Positions 1 to 9,233 of a stretch of 16,148 nucleotides of DNA are shown here, in pieces. The stretch's first letter is position 1. The number at the start of each line of letters is the position of its first letter. The stretch spans positions 79,065-95,212 of the forward strand of contig MU657279.1 of assembly GCA_026770575.1 (NCBI GenBank), written 5' to 3'. The DNA comes from Pelagophyceae sp. CCMP2097 (taxonomy: Eukaryota > Sar > Pelagophyceae). Position numbers and translations under genes: made by a program. Under the pieces are notes generated by a model, which had not been told where the DNA came from, did no database searches, and worked only from the letters and a program-made list of their open reading frames with translations.

Positions 1-208
1 GCTCTCCTTGGGGACCAGTCCACCTCTGCCAACGATCAACACGCACTGGGCGACACTGCCCAGATGAATGGCAACCTGGTCGGACAGCCGAGGACATCCT
101 ATGGAGCTCCACCCTTTGCGCAATCACAAGCGTGCTCGGGGCTTTGCGAGCGCACGACCCAGAGGGAGGGGAGCGGCCTCAGCGGAGACTGCCTTTTTAA
201 AATAGATG
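1..208. other. Left edge, no gene recognised
   Basis: This stretch lies beyond the stop codon of the minus-strand TTLL12-like gene and would hold its 3' untranslated region. One plus-strand frame is open from base 1 to about 333, but it has no recognisable domain and its right half is antisense to the well-supported TTLL12-like exon, so I do not call it. A T/A run at 194-203 reads as A/T-rich sequence just after the minus-strand stop and may belong to its 3' end. Confidence 0.4.
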
Positions 209-2277
209 TCATTCGAGGCGCGTCACTTGGGCCTGCTCGCCGAGGAAGAGGCACCCCATGCATTCGTGCGCGAATTCGTCGTAGACGTCTGCCATGTCTG
301 GCGAGTTTGCGAGGTAACTTGGTGAGAAGGTGACTTCGAGGAGTTTGGGCTGCAAGTCGCGGGACAGCATAAAATCAAAGCCATACATCGCCCGCGCGCC
401 TCGAGTCTCTGCAAAGCCGGCGTGCTGCGTCGCGGCGGCGCGGAAGACGGCGGCGCACGTTTTGCGCATGCTTTTGAGCGAGTTTGACCAAGCGCCAGCG
501 CCGTTCTCGTTGTCAAAGGCTTCGGCGAAGAGCTTCGTCGAAGGATGCCGCGCCTCGGCGCCGACGAGGTGCATCGCCGTCAGCGAGACTTCAACGTCCT
601 CAAGCGCTCTTGGGGAGACGACGTGGGCCTTGTTCGCTGCACGAATGAAGACCGTGTCGTGAACATACGCCTCCAGCGGCTCTGAAGAACGCAGCAAAGC
701 CACGACGCGGACGTCATACTTGCGCTTCTCCAGGCCGGGCAAAACGTGCGGGTGCTCGATGTACCGCTGGGCGACGTAACCTCCCGCCTAGTGCTCAAAC
801 TTATGCCAAACGCGTCAGAGAGGTGACGGACGCACCAGCGCGTGGGCGACGGCGCAGGCCCTCGAGTCGGTGACGGCGTGGCCGATGGAACGGCCGAGGG
901 AGTTTGGCTTCAAGATCCAAAACGCTCCCGGGCCGGCTAGCGTCATGGCGTGCAAGGCTGCATCAAGGTCCACGTCCAGGTCAAACGTCTCCGGCGCCGT
1001 CTCCGCGCCCAAGCCCGCGCAGCGCAGCAGCCGCGAGAGGTGGTCCTTGCCTATGGGTCGCGTCCAAAGGGCGAAAGCCGGCGAGGGCGGCCTCTCCCGG
1101 CGCCGAGGGCGGCCTCTCCCGGAAGTCGCCTCGAGGATGCCGCGCGCAGGGCCTTTGTGCGTCCGTCCCGCTCAGGGTCCGTTTCCCGATTGTGCGGCGC
1201 GGTGGCTTACGGACGAACGCGGCTTCGTAATTGAAAAACGAAACGAGCTGCTCAGCACCCGTGACGAAGCCACCCTTGGCGAGGAAGACGACGTCCGCCG
1301 CCGCCGAATCGGATACGACTTGGAACCGCGGGGCCGTGACCTATCGCCGAGCGTCGAGCACCGCAGAGGCCCCATCATTCAGCGGCTGCAGAGGCCCCAT
1401 CATAAAGCACTGCGCCCCGGCGAACCTCGTCGACAACCCAGGGCAGGTCCGTGTAGATGCGCAGCGCGCGGCCGCCCAGCGGCAACCCGGCCAGAGGCTC
1501 GGCCGGTGGCGCCTCGGGCGCCTCGGGCGGCGCCTCGGGCGTTTCGCGCTCGAGGCGCGCGTGGGCGGCGGCCCACCTCGGCGGCGCGTCGCCGCCGCGC
1601 GCGAGGACCCAGGCGAGGGCCGCTTTTACGGCGTGTCGCCTCGACGGTTCTCCGTAGAGGCCGAGCGGTTCGCGAGCGACGACGTCGCCTTTCAAGACCG
1701 CGCGCGTCGGCCAGACGGCGGTGTAAGACTCGCCCGTCTTGGCGTCGTAGATGGGCGCCGACGCGAACGCGCAGCCCTTTGTTCCTCTTTGGAAGGCCGA
1801 GCCTGGCATGCGTACATCGATATAGGAGATATCTCGGGCCGTACCTCTCTAGGCCGCATCCCCAAGAAAGGCCTCACCGATCTCGTCCTCGAGGAAGAAG
1901 ACTGCGGGCGTCTTGGTCTGGATCATTAGCGCGTGGAGAGGGAGGGAATGGTCCCAGACGGCAAAGACGACGGCGTCGTCTTCATCCGCCACATTAAACA
2001 TTGTCGCCAGCCTAGCGCGCAGGCCGGCGTTGCTGCGCAACAAGTAGCGGACGTCGCGCTGGTGCGCAAACGTGAACATGTGGTCCATGAGCCAGACGTC
2101 CTGAAAGGCCTTTACGGAGTCCGCGGCCACGACCACCGACCGCTTCCCCTTTGGGTCCTCGCGCAGGCCGAGGACGTCGAGCATGTCGAACGTCTGCGCC
2201 GCGAGTTTGGCGGCCAATCGTTGGCGCAGTTCCGCGGGGACGTGCGCGAGCTGCGCCTCCGACGCAAAGTCTGCCAT
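209..2277 (-). CDS. TTLL12: Tubulin-tyrosine ligase-like protein 12 (TTLL12-like), five exons
   Basis: Exons read 2277-1878, 1802-1426, 1340-1211, 1050-836 and 787-209, separated by GT-AG introns of 75, 85, 160 and 47 nt; all phases agree and give about 566 residues (human TTLL12 is about 640). The N-terminal part matches TTLL12 (FDMLDVLG, VWLMDHMFTF). Exon 2 has the SET-like stretch ending in TAVWPTRAVLKGD and an Ala/Pro/Glu-rich insert. Exons 3-5 carry the TTL fold: RIYTDLPWVVDE joined to VTAPRFQVVSDS, FWILKPNSLGRSIG, QRYIEHPH, RKYDVRVVALLRS and MYGFDFMLSRDLQPKLLEV. The C-terminus LFLGEQAQVTRLE also resembles TTLL12. Oddity: the metal-binding Asn of the usual E-V-N motif is Thr here (codon 329-331), so ligase activity is doubtful. 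TTLL12 is itself an atypical member without firmly established ligase activity. Start: MADFASE at 2277 is the first ATG next to the conserved part; an upstream start in the same open frame cannot be excluded. Confidence 0.85.
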
Positions 2278-2542
2278 CGCCCAGCCCTCTTCCTTCGACG
2301 TGCAATGCGCGAGCCACGGACCGGCAGCCGGGAGCCGGGGGTCGACCGGACCTTTCGGCTCGCCTCGCTCGGCACCGGCGTCCGTGGCGCCGCGCGTCGA
2401 AGTGGCAGCGCGTCCGTGGTCGTGTCGCCAATCAAAAGGAAAACCCGTTACCGACCTCTTTTGGCGAGCATAGACGGACGGGCGCGTCGGAGCGGCACCT
2501 GTCGAGACGCCTACTCGGCCGGCGCCGGGGGCTGGGGCGCCG
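2278..2542. promoter_or_regulatory. Divergent promoter region between TTLL12-like gene and sulfotransferase 1
   Basis: This 265-bp spacer lies between two genes transcribed away from each other, so it must hold both promoters unless the 5' ends extend further. A CCAAT motif is visible at 2428-2432 (plus strand). I see no TATA box. The assignment rests on gene orientation only. Confidence 0.4.
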
Positions 2543-3864
2543 ATGGCGCTCCTCGTGGGGCTGCTCCTCCTCGCCGCACGCGCGTTGCGCTCCCACGCAG
2601 CGGCGCCCACCTTGCGCACGCGCGTGGTTGCGGCGCCCAACGCGACGGAGCTCAGCGAAGCGCAGCTCCGCCGCCAGCCCTTCGGCGGCCAGCCCTGCCT
2701 CCAGTGAGCCCGCGCCACCGCGGGACCGGCGCTGCAACGTTCCATTAGGGGGCGGCACTGCCGACCGAGTTTCCTCATCATCGGCGTCGGCAAGTGCGGC
2801 ACGAGCTCGCTCTACTACTACCTCACCGCGCACCCGTACGTGCAACGGCCTCTGCACCACCCTTTGCGCACGTCGTTTGCAGGTCCGTCGAGGGTGCGTC
2901 TCAGAAACAGCTGCAATGGTTCGACCACGCCTACCAAAAGACGCAGTTCGAGTCCGGCTACCTCTCCAAGTTCCCGCGCAAGCTATCGCGCGGGTTTATG
3001 ACGGGCGAGTCCTCACCGGGCTATGTGGCGTACTCGTTCGTACCCCCAAGGGTCTCGCAGCACCTCGGCGCCCCACGCGGCGGCGGCGGCGGCGCGCGGT
3101 ACCTGGCAGTCGTGCGCGACCCGGCGGACCGCGCCTACTCTTCCTATCACTACAATTATAAGATGGCGCACAAGACTGCAGCGCTGCCGTTTTTCACGCT
3201 CGTCGACGCCGAAATCCGACTACTGGAAAAGTGCTTCGCTGCCGACAGGACAGACCCAGCAAAAGGCCGCTGTCCCGATTCGTCGCCCGATGCGCTGTGT
3301 CGCCACGACCTTTCGGAAGACTGCTACAATCGGCATACGGTCCGAGAGCAAGTCGGCACGGAAGCCGCCGAGCTCTTCGGCAACGGCGCAGCCGCCGCAA
3401 CGGCGCCGGCAAACGCGCACCTTTGGAGGCAGCTCGTCGGCCGGTCGTTGTACGCGACGTACTTGGAGTGGTGGTACGCCACCTTTGACGCCGAGGACAT
3501 GCTCCTCGTCTGCCTCGAGGACCTTTTCAGCCTCGACGCCGCCTCTGCAGAGATGGATCGCGTCTCAGCCTTCCTCGCGCTCCCTGCGTTCGACTTTGGC
3601 AGCGTCCTCGGCGGCAAGTTCAACGCCGGCGACTCGCACGCCGGCTACGGCGCCGTGACGCCCTGGGACGCGGCGCCGTCGACCGCGCGGCCGCCGCCGG
3701 AGCAACGCGCCGTCGACCTCGTCACACACTTTGCCCAACCATTCAACGAGCGACTCTTCGACCTCGCCGGCCACCGATGCCCCTGGAGGACGCAAGCAGC
3801 CAACGAAACGCCGGCCAACGCGAGGCGCCTCCGCGGCCGCAAGCGCCGCGACAAAGCGACGTAA
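2543..3864 (+). CDS. Secretory-pathway sulfotransferase, copy 1 (three exons)
   Basis: Exons 2543-2703, 2749-2835 and 2883-3864 (introns 45 and 47 nt, both phase 2) encode about 409 residues. The start codon opens a hydrophobic signal or signal-anchor ([15 protein letters not shown]), followed by an NAT glycosylation site. The PAPS 5'-phosphosulfate loop is [18 protein letters not shown]; the 3'-phosphate motif is [31 protein letters not shown] and [16 protein letters not shown] are further family features. This layout fits Golgi carbohydrate sulfotransferases (Sulfotransfer_1/CHST15/NDST-like), which move sulfate from PAPS to sugars; the acceptor cannot be told. Intron 2 was placed with donor GTACGT at 2836 and acceptor TTTGCAG because that join aligns without a gap to copy 2 ([17 protein letters not shown] against HPNVRAAATKQVQFFDH). 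The C-terminus is a basic tail ([13 protein letters not shown]). Copy 2 starts 290 bp downstream on the same strand. Confidence 0.85.
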
Positions 3865-4154
3865 GATTTCAGAGGCCGCTGCAAGCGCTCTTCGCCTCGG
3901 ATCCTCATTCGGGTCGAGCGAAGCGAGGGCCGACGAGCAAGCTCATCACTGCATGGAGTGCTCACACTTGCCACTGGAACGCCCTTCTCATATCGCCGAA
4001 AATCCAGCGTTTAGCGATACAGAAACTTTCGCGCAACTCGCGATCGGACGCGAACCGGAGCCACTTGCGAGGGCCCGGTCCAGTCCCGGACCCACGCACT
4101 CGGCCCACCCCTACGAGGTGCGTCTGCGAGGGCAGTGGCACCTGATCGACGAAC
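3865..4154. other. Spacer between tandem sulfotransferases
   Basis: This 290-bp spacer between the two same-strand paralogues should contain the 3' end of copy 1 and the promoter of copy 2. Open frames here are short, without domains, and look like chance. I see no TATA box or clear repeat. A short similarity (GGCACCTG followed by TCGA-like bases) precedes the start codons of both copies, at about 2493 and 4137, and may be a remnant of the duplicated 5' flank. Confidence 0.4.
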
Positions 4155-5662
4155 ATGGTCAGCCGCTGCGTCGCGGTATTCGCGCTTCTCTTCGCCGCTG
4201 CGGCTGCGGAGGTCAACGAGACGCTGCTCACCGCGCAGCCCTGGCGCGGCCGGCCCTGTTCTAGGTGCATCCCTCCGGCGGTGCCTCGTGGGCCGAGGAG
4301 GCGCCGCGGTGCCTGGCACCGACGACGCGTTTTAGCGGCGCTTGCAAGCCGTCGTTCCTCATCGTTGGCTTTGGCAAGTGCGGATCGTCTTCACTCTACT
4401 ACTACCTCGCCTCGCACCCAAACGTCCGCGCGGCGGCGACGAAGCAGGTCCAGTTCTTCGACCACGGCTACGCCGAAGGCAGGTTCGAGTCGCACTATCT
4501 CAGAGCGTTCGCTACAGACCTGCGGCCGGGCGAGATGACCGGCGAGTCGAGCCCCGGCTACGTCGCGTACCCGCGCGTCGTCCCGCGCGTCAAGCGACAC
4601 CTCGGCGGCACCGGCGGCGCCGGCGGAACGAGCTTCCTCGTGAGCTGGATGGATGCCGTAGAGGCCCCCGTCCAGGGACCGCACGACGCTCCCCGCGCGA
4701 CGCTCACCGCAGGCCATCGTGCGCGAGCCGGCTGCACGCGCGTACTCGGCGTACGCGTACCACTATGCGCACGCCGCGCGGAAGCGCGCGCTCCCGTTTG
4801 GGACTTTAATCGAAAGCGAGATGACATTTCTCCGAAAGTGCTTCGCCCGCGACGCCGTAAAGCAAGGCTGCGACCCAGGTCCGCACCCTCAGGCGTGCGC
4901 GGTGCGTCGACGCGTGCTGTAGGGCGCCCCGAGTTGTGCAAGCACGCGCTCAGCGAGTGCTACGCTGCCGCGACGCCGAACGAACAGGTGACCCAGAGGC
5001 TCGTCGGACGTGCTCGACGAAGCATTAGGTCGGCGAGGCGGCGCGCCGCGCCTTCGGCCCCAGGTGCGTTCACTTGCAGATGGGCCAAACTCAATCGCGG
5101 CGCAGGCACGCGTCCGAGGCCATGCCTCTGCAGAACGCGCATCTGTGGCGCCAGCTCGTCGGGCGGTCGCTCTACTCCGCGTACCTCGAGTGGTGGTACG
5201 AAGCCTTCGCTTCAACGGAAGTGCTCCTCGTCTGCCTCGAGGACCTGACCACGCAGGTCCGTTGCATTGTCCACAGTCGCGGTCGAACGCATACTGTTTA
5301 CGCGTAGGCTGCCGCCGCGGCGGAGATGGCTCGCGTGGCGAAATTCCTCGCGCTCCCCGTCTTTGACTTTGGCGGCGTCCTCGCGGGCAGGTTCAACGCT
5401 GGGGACGCGCATACGGGTTACGACGCAGTCACGCCCTGGGACGCGGCGCCGGGCGGCCCGACAAGGGAACCACCCGATCCAGCAGCCATGGTAAGGTCCC
5501 GTCCGACCGAGTGCCGCCATGTCCCATCGAGTGCCTTCACTTCGACGGCGCTTCTAGGCGGTGCTCGCGCGCTTCGCGAAACCCTTTACCGAACGCCTCT
5601 TCGAGCTGGCGGACCACCGATGCTCGTGGGGCCGAAACGACGGTTTCGACGAGCTCCGATGA
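4155..5662 (+). CDS. Secretory-pathway sulfotransferase, copy 2 (eight exons)
   Basis: Exons 4155-4264, 4336-4639, 4713-4878, 4923-4987, 5029-5063, 5106-5256, 5308-5490 and 5558-5662 keep one frame and give about 372 residues; introns are 41-73 nt. The product begins with a signal peptide (MVSRCVAVFALLFAAAAA). It then has the PAPS loop [94 protein letters not shown] and PFTERLFELADHRCSW. It is clearly a paralogue of copy 1. Each splice join was chosen so that the peptide continues the copy 1 alignment; for example GCDPG joins RPELCKHALSECY. Exon 5 is a 35-nt micro-exon and its downstream acceptor (5105) is the least certain, because other AG sites lie nearby. Only the intron after the signal-peptide region (phase 2) is shared with copy 1. 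The sugar acceptor is unknown. Confidence 0.8.
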
Positions 5663-5692
5663 CGTCCTTTCAAGTTGGGGTCTTAATATGAA

Positions 5693-5768
5693 ACATGAAA
5701 TAATTACAAAAGTTAAATTAAACATAGGATTCCTACATGAAATAATTACAAAAGTTAAATTAAACATA
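5693..5768. repeat. 34-bp AT-rich direct repeat
   Basis: Two identical 34-bp copies, 5693-5726 and 5735-5768, begin ACATGAAATAATTAC and end TTAAATTAAACATA, separated by 8 bp. They lie 30 bp after the stop of sulfotransferase 2, in an AT-rich island of about 120 bp inside otherwise GC-rich DNA. They probably fall in its 3' untranslated or terminator region. Confidence 0.9.
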
Positions 5769-5907
5769 TTTCAGAAAATTACTCAATTTTAAAGAACTTT
5801 TAATGACGTGGGGGAAACCCGAATAACGTTGCCCTAAAACAGATAGGCGATTGCACCACGTTTGCTGCCCAGTGGTGCTATCGCGCGGTGCCGGGGCCCC
5901 GGGTCGG

Positions 5908-7968
5908 ATGTTCGATTCGCTGGTCTCGTCGCTGGTCAAGGCCTTTGTCCTGCCCGTGGTGTCGCTGCTTTTACCTGATGGAAGCGACCGGACGCGGAAC
6001 CTGGCGCTGTCGTGGCTGGAAAGCTGCGCCGGCGAGGACCGAAAGGCGCTCCCGCGAATCAAGAGCAAGCGTAGCTCGAGGCGGCGCCAGCGCTCGACGC
6101 GGACCATCGACACGCGGTCCCTCGACGCGCGGTCCGGCGCCAAGCCTGCGGACGGCCGCGCCGACGACGACGCCGACGCCGAGCCGCCGTCGCCCGGCGC
6201 ATCCGACCGGCAGAGCGACGACCGGAGCGTCGCCGACGACGACTCGGAGTTGGACGACGTGCCGATGTCGCCGCGCGCGGAGAAGCGCGTGGCGGCGGCC
6301 TCTCCGGCGAGCCTCATGCCTAAAATGGCACGCCTGGCTCGCAGCGCCACCAAGGCGGCGCGCGCCGAGGCCCCGCTGCCGCCGAGCGACGCGTACGAAA
6401 ATACCGCCGAGGGTCCCGACGGCCCGTGGACGCCGTCCGTCGCGGCGAAGCGCGTCACGCGAGCCCAAGTACAAAACATCCTCCTCCGCACGCGCGCGGA
6501 AGACGTCGGCGTCATCCTCGAGCAGCGCGCCAGAATCGCCGAGCTCGAGAGGCTCGCCGGCGCGCCGCGCTCCGCCGGCGACCCGGACGCCGCCGAGCCG
6601 CCGCCGCCGCCGCCTGCGGCAGCGGGCGCGTCCGACGCGCCGGAGGACTACGAGATTATGCGGCAGCACAACGAGCTGCTCAAGGCGCAGCTGAAGCGCG
6701 CGGGCGTCGAGGCGATTGGTGAAGTCGTCTCGTTTGTGGAAGCCAAGGCGCGGCTCTGCCTCGCGGCGCAAAAGCTCCTGGCCGGCGAGGCGACTTTGGA
6801 GGACGAGCGCGAGATGACGAGGTGGGACGAGTTCATCCGGGCGCACCCGCAGCACCAGCTGGACCTGGATTCGGCAAGGCAAAGGTGGCTCGACGCCAAC
6901 TCTGCCGCCAACGCGGCGGCGCACCGCGTCATCCAGGGCTTTGTGCCGCCGGACATTTTGTCGAGCGGCGCAACTTTAGACAAGCTGCACAAGGCGGGGC
7001 TCTGCGACGCGGCGGCGCGGCGCGTGCTGAAGACTCCCGCTATCTGGTTGACACGAGTGCCGCACCAGACCATCGCCAAGACGCACATCGCAGACTTACG
7101 GGCCCGCTACAACGTCGGCTCCGTCTCCCTCCTCGAGCTCCGCGCCGTGTTTTACGCGCTGCCAGAGGCCTTTGAGTGAGCACACCATGCCATTCTTGTG
7201 TTGCGGCACTTTTGCCGACGCCTTTTGCTTAGGTTCGACGCTCTGGGCGAGAAGCTGCAGTGGCGCGACCAGCTCTTCTCCAAGCTGCAGGGCCTCGTCG
7301 CGGGCGCGGAGCGGCTGCCGCGCGAGAAGAGGGCGCCAAAGTGCTACGGGGCAGCAGGAGACTGGGCCGATTTGCGAAACGGCCCGGTCAGTGTTTCAAA
7401 CGGCCCCGCCGTCGTTTCCGACGACCTCGACGAGGCGCTGCTGCCGTTCAACGGCGGCGCGTGCGCCTTTGTCTCGACGGTCTCTGATGCCTCGCACGCG
7501 TCGCCCTCAAAGAAGCAACAGTCGCCGAAGCAACAGTCGCCCGCGGCCAAGCCCGCGCGCCGCACGCCGCCGGCCAAGGCCGCGGCGACGCCGCCCAAGC
7601 CGGCGCCGGGCAAGCCCGCCTTCCTCTCGGCCATCCAGACGCGCGGCGCCTCTGCGAAGGCGCCCGCGAGGCCGGTGCCCGCTTTCCTCGCCGCCATCCA
7701 GAAAGGGAGCGCCCCGACGGCGAGCCCGCAGAAGCCTGCCTTCCTCTCGGCCATCCAGGAGCTGAGCGCCGCCAAGGCGGCGCCGGCCGAACCGGCGACG
7801 GACGCGGGGAACGGCTTTACGCCGAGGAAGTTTCGTTCTTCGCGGAACTCCAACTCGAGCCCGCCCGGCAGCGGCGCGACAGGGACGAGCCCGCGCACAG
7901 GGCCGAGCCCGCGCACGGCCCTCGCGCTCATCCTCAAGAACATGCAGCGGCTGCCCATCATCGAATGA
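5908..7968 (+). CDS. Large Ala/Pro-rich coiled-coil protein with three WH2-like motifs (two exons)
   Basis: Exons 5908-7175 and 7233-7968 (57-nt intron, GTGAGC...TTAG, phase 2) give about 667 residues starting at MFDSLVSSLVKAF. I do not recognise the family. The order is: a hydrophobic N-terminal segment (residues ~3-20), a basic then acidic low-complexity linker, a probable coiled coil (VILEQRARIAELERLAG), a Pro/Ala run, and a second helical stretch (YEIMRQHNELLKAQLKRAG). An unknown conserved-looking block (WLDANSAANAAAHRVIQGFVP, RARYNVGSVSLLELRAVFY) crosses the intron. Near the C-terminus are three repeats about 20 residues apart: KPAFLSAIQ (~550-558), VPAFLAAIQKG (~571) and KPAFLSAIQ (~590), in a Pro/Lys/Ala-rich setting. 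They resemble the helical half of actin-binding WH2 motifs but lack the LKK tail, so an actin role is only a suggestion. The gene itself is well supported by codon pattern and length. Confidence 0.75.
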
Positions 7969-7993
7969 ATCATCCGTCACTCCCAAAGCACGA

Positions 7994-8045
7994 CACTGGT
8001 GAGACTCCAGTGCCGGCCGCCAGTCCTAAACGCCTCTCGGCGTTT
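7994..8045. terminator. Two hairpins in a convergent 83-bp spacer
   Basis: Between the stop codons of two convergent genes lie CACTGG (7994-7999) with CCAGTG (8007-8012), and AAACGCC (8028-8034) with GGCGTTT (8039-8045). The second has a 4-nt loop and is followed by T then CCC. The pairing is seen directly; a role in 3'-end formation is inferred from position. Confidence 0.4.
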
Positions 8046-8051
8046 TTCCCA

Positions 8052-9067
8052 TTATTGCCGCACGCTCCCGGGGGGGCATAGGACGTTTGTCTCGGGCGCG
8101 CGGGAGATAGTGCAGAGGACGAACTTTTCCATCTCCGAAACGACGGCGTCGGCTACGCTTCCGACGGCGTCGGCCGCGGGCCGCACATCACAAAAGAGGC
8201 CGTATTCTTGCAGCTTCGGGATGAACGTGTCGAGAAACCCCGGCCGGTCGTAGCGCTGGATGATGAACGCCCGCCTCGAGTCGGTCAGCGCGCTGGCGAG
8301 CGTGGCGGCCAGAGCGTCGCCGAGGTGGGGCGTGTACACGAGCGCCGCGCCAACAAACGCGTCGACCTCTCCCCAGCCGCCGGGCAGCCGCCGATCGTTC
8401 CAGTCGAGGCGGTCGACTCTAGCGACGAAATGTAGAGAATTCTCTCGGACCGTGGCCTCAAGGTTTTTCAGCACTGCTTCGTCGAGGTCCGTGAGCACGC
8501 ACGACCGCGCCCCGCCGATGCTCGCGTGCGCCGACGCGAGGCCGCCGAGGCCGAGGCCCGCGCCGAGCTCGACGACGTGCGCGCCTCGGAAGCGGCCGCC
8601 GCGGCAGAACTGTGCCAAGAGGAGCGACGCCTCCCAAAGCTCGCCACCCGTGCTCCCAAAGACCTAATCATCTCATTCTTCCAACGGACCAGAACTCGTC
8701 TCTATGGGACTCGTCTTTACGGGACTCGTCGAACGATATGATGGGACTCGTCGAACGAACGCGGGCCACGCACGCCGTCGGCGTCTGCGACTGTTGGGAA
8801 GAGACTGAGTTCGACGTCCGCGACGGTCACGCGCAGCCTCCGCCGCACGGCGCTCGGCCTGACGCGCCGCAGCGCCTCCTCCTCGGCGTCGGGCGCGAGG
8901 CTCCGCCGCTCCGCCGCCGCCGCGTCGTCGCGGCCCGCCGACGCGCACCGCCAAAACGGGTCGGCGTCGTCGCTCTCTTCTTCGTCGTCGTCGCTCGGCG
9001 CGCCGCCCCGCTCGCCGAGGCAGAGGTCCGTCAACATGTCATCGTCGTCAAAGTCGTCAAAGTCCAT
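8052..9067 (-). CDS. METTL21/22-type (Methyltransf_16) SAM-dependent methyltransferase, two exons
   Basis: Exons 9067-8774 and 8663-8052 with a 110-nt phase-0 intron (GTGCGT...GATTAG) give about 301 residues. The first exon is an acidic, disordered N-terminus (MDFDDFDDDDML, then a DDDEEESDD patch) followed by a strand-rich piece (LRVTVADVELSLFPTVADADG). This joins VFGSTGGELWEASLLLAQF, the usual entry helix of Methyltransf_16 proteins. The SAM site is VVELGAGLGLGGLASAH; VLTDLDEAVLKNLEATV is the motif II region; LDWND and VGAALVYTPHLGDAL occupy the positions of the family's post-II and motif IV segments. Known members methylate lysines on chaperones, elongation factors and similar proteins; the substrate here cannot be told. 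The intron contains four ACTCGTC repeats. It is divergent from the deaminase-like gene 166 bp away. Confidence 0.82.
8694..8758. repeat. Short tandem repeats inside the methyltransferase intron
   Basis: ACTCGTC occurs at 8694, 8709, 8724 and 8746. The last two copies are part of an exact 16-bp repeat (GGGACTCGTCGAACGA at 8721-8736 and 8743-8758, period 22). The whole array lies in the 110-nt intron, one of the longest introns in the window. Confidence 0.85.
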
Positions 9068-9233
9068 CGGTCGCGACGCAGAGGAGGCCCGTCCTCGAGG
9101 TGTCTAAAGCCTGAGGGAAGAATTATTATCTATCGCTAATATTTAGCGACGACAAGTCGTGCCAGGGCCGCTGCTCCCGGGCGGCCCGACGAGCGCCACG
9201 ACGTCGGGTGGGGCCCGCGACGAGGCGGCCGAG
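9068..9233. promoter_or_regulatory. Divergent promoter region of methyltransferase and deaminase-like gene
   Basis: This 166-bp spacer separates two divergent start codons. An AT-rich patch near 9120-9145 contains the perfect palindrome CGCTAA-TAT-TTAGCG (9134-9148), a candidate binding site. The assignment rests on gene orientation and this palindrome; there is no clear TATA box. Confidence 0.4.

Noticed and set aside
870..1997. Long plus-strand ORF of 375 codons rich in Arg and Pro, and its shorter companions.
   Set aside because: It is antisense to four exons of the TTLL12-like gene, has no domain, and shows the Arg-rich composition typical of shadow frames in GC-rich DNA.
2840..2892. Alternative splice choices for sulfotransferase copy 1 (GT donor at 2840 with acceptor at 2892, or a GC donor at 2842).
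   Set aside because: The donor GTACGT at 2836 with acceptor at 2882 keeps the frame and aligns gap-free with copy 2, so non-canonical or weaker sites are not needed.
2151..3161. Plus-strand ORF of 336 codons spanning the start of the sulfotransferase.
   Set aside because: It runs out of frame with the PAPS loop and signal peptide, is Arg/Ser-rich and has no recognisable motif.
5760..6924. Minus-strand ORFs opposite the coiled-coil protein gene.
   Set aside because: They are Arg/Gly-rich mirror frames of the plus-strand gene, which has better composition, an intron with good splice sites and ordered motifs.
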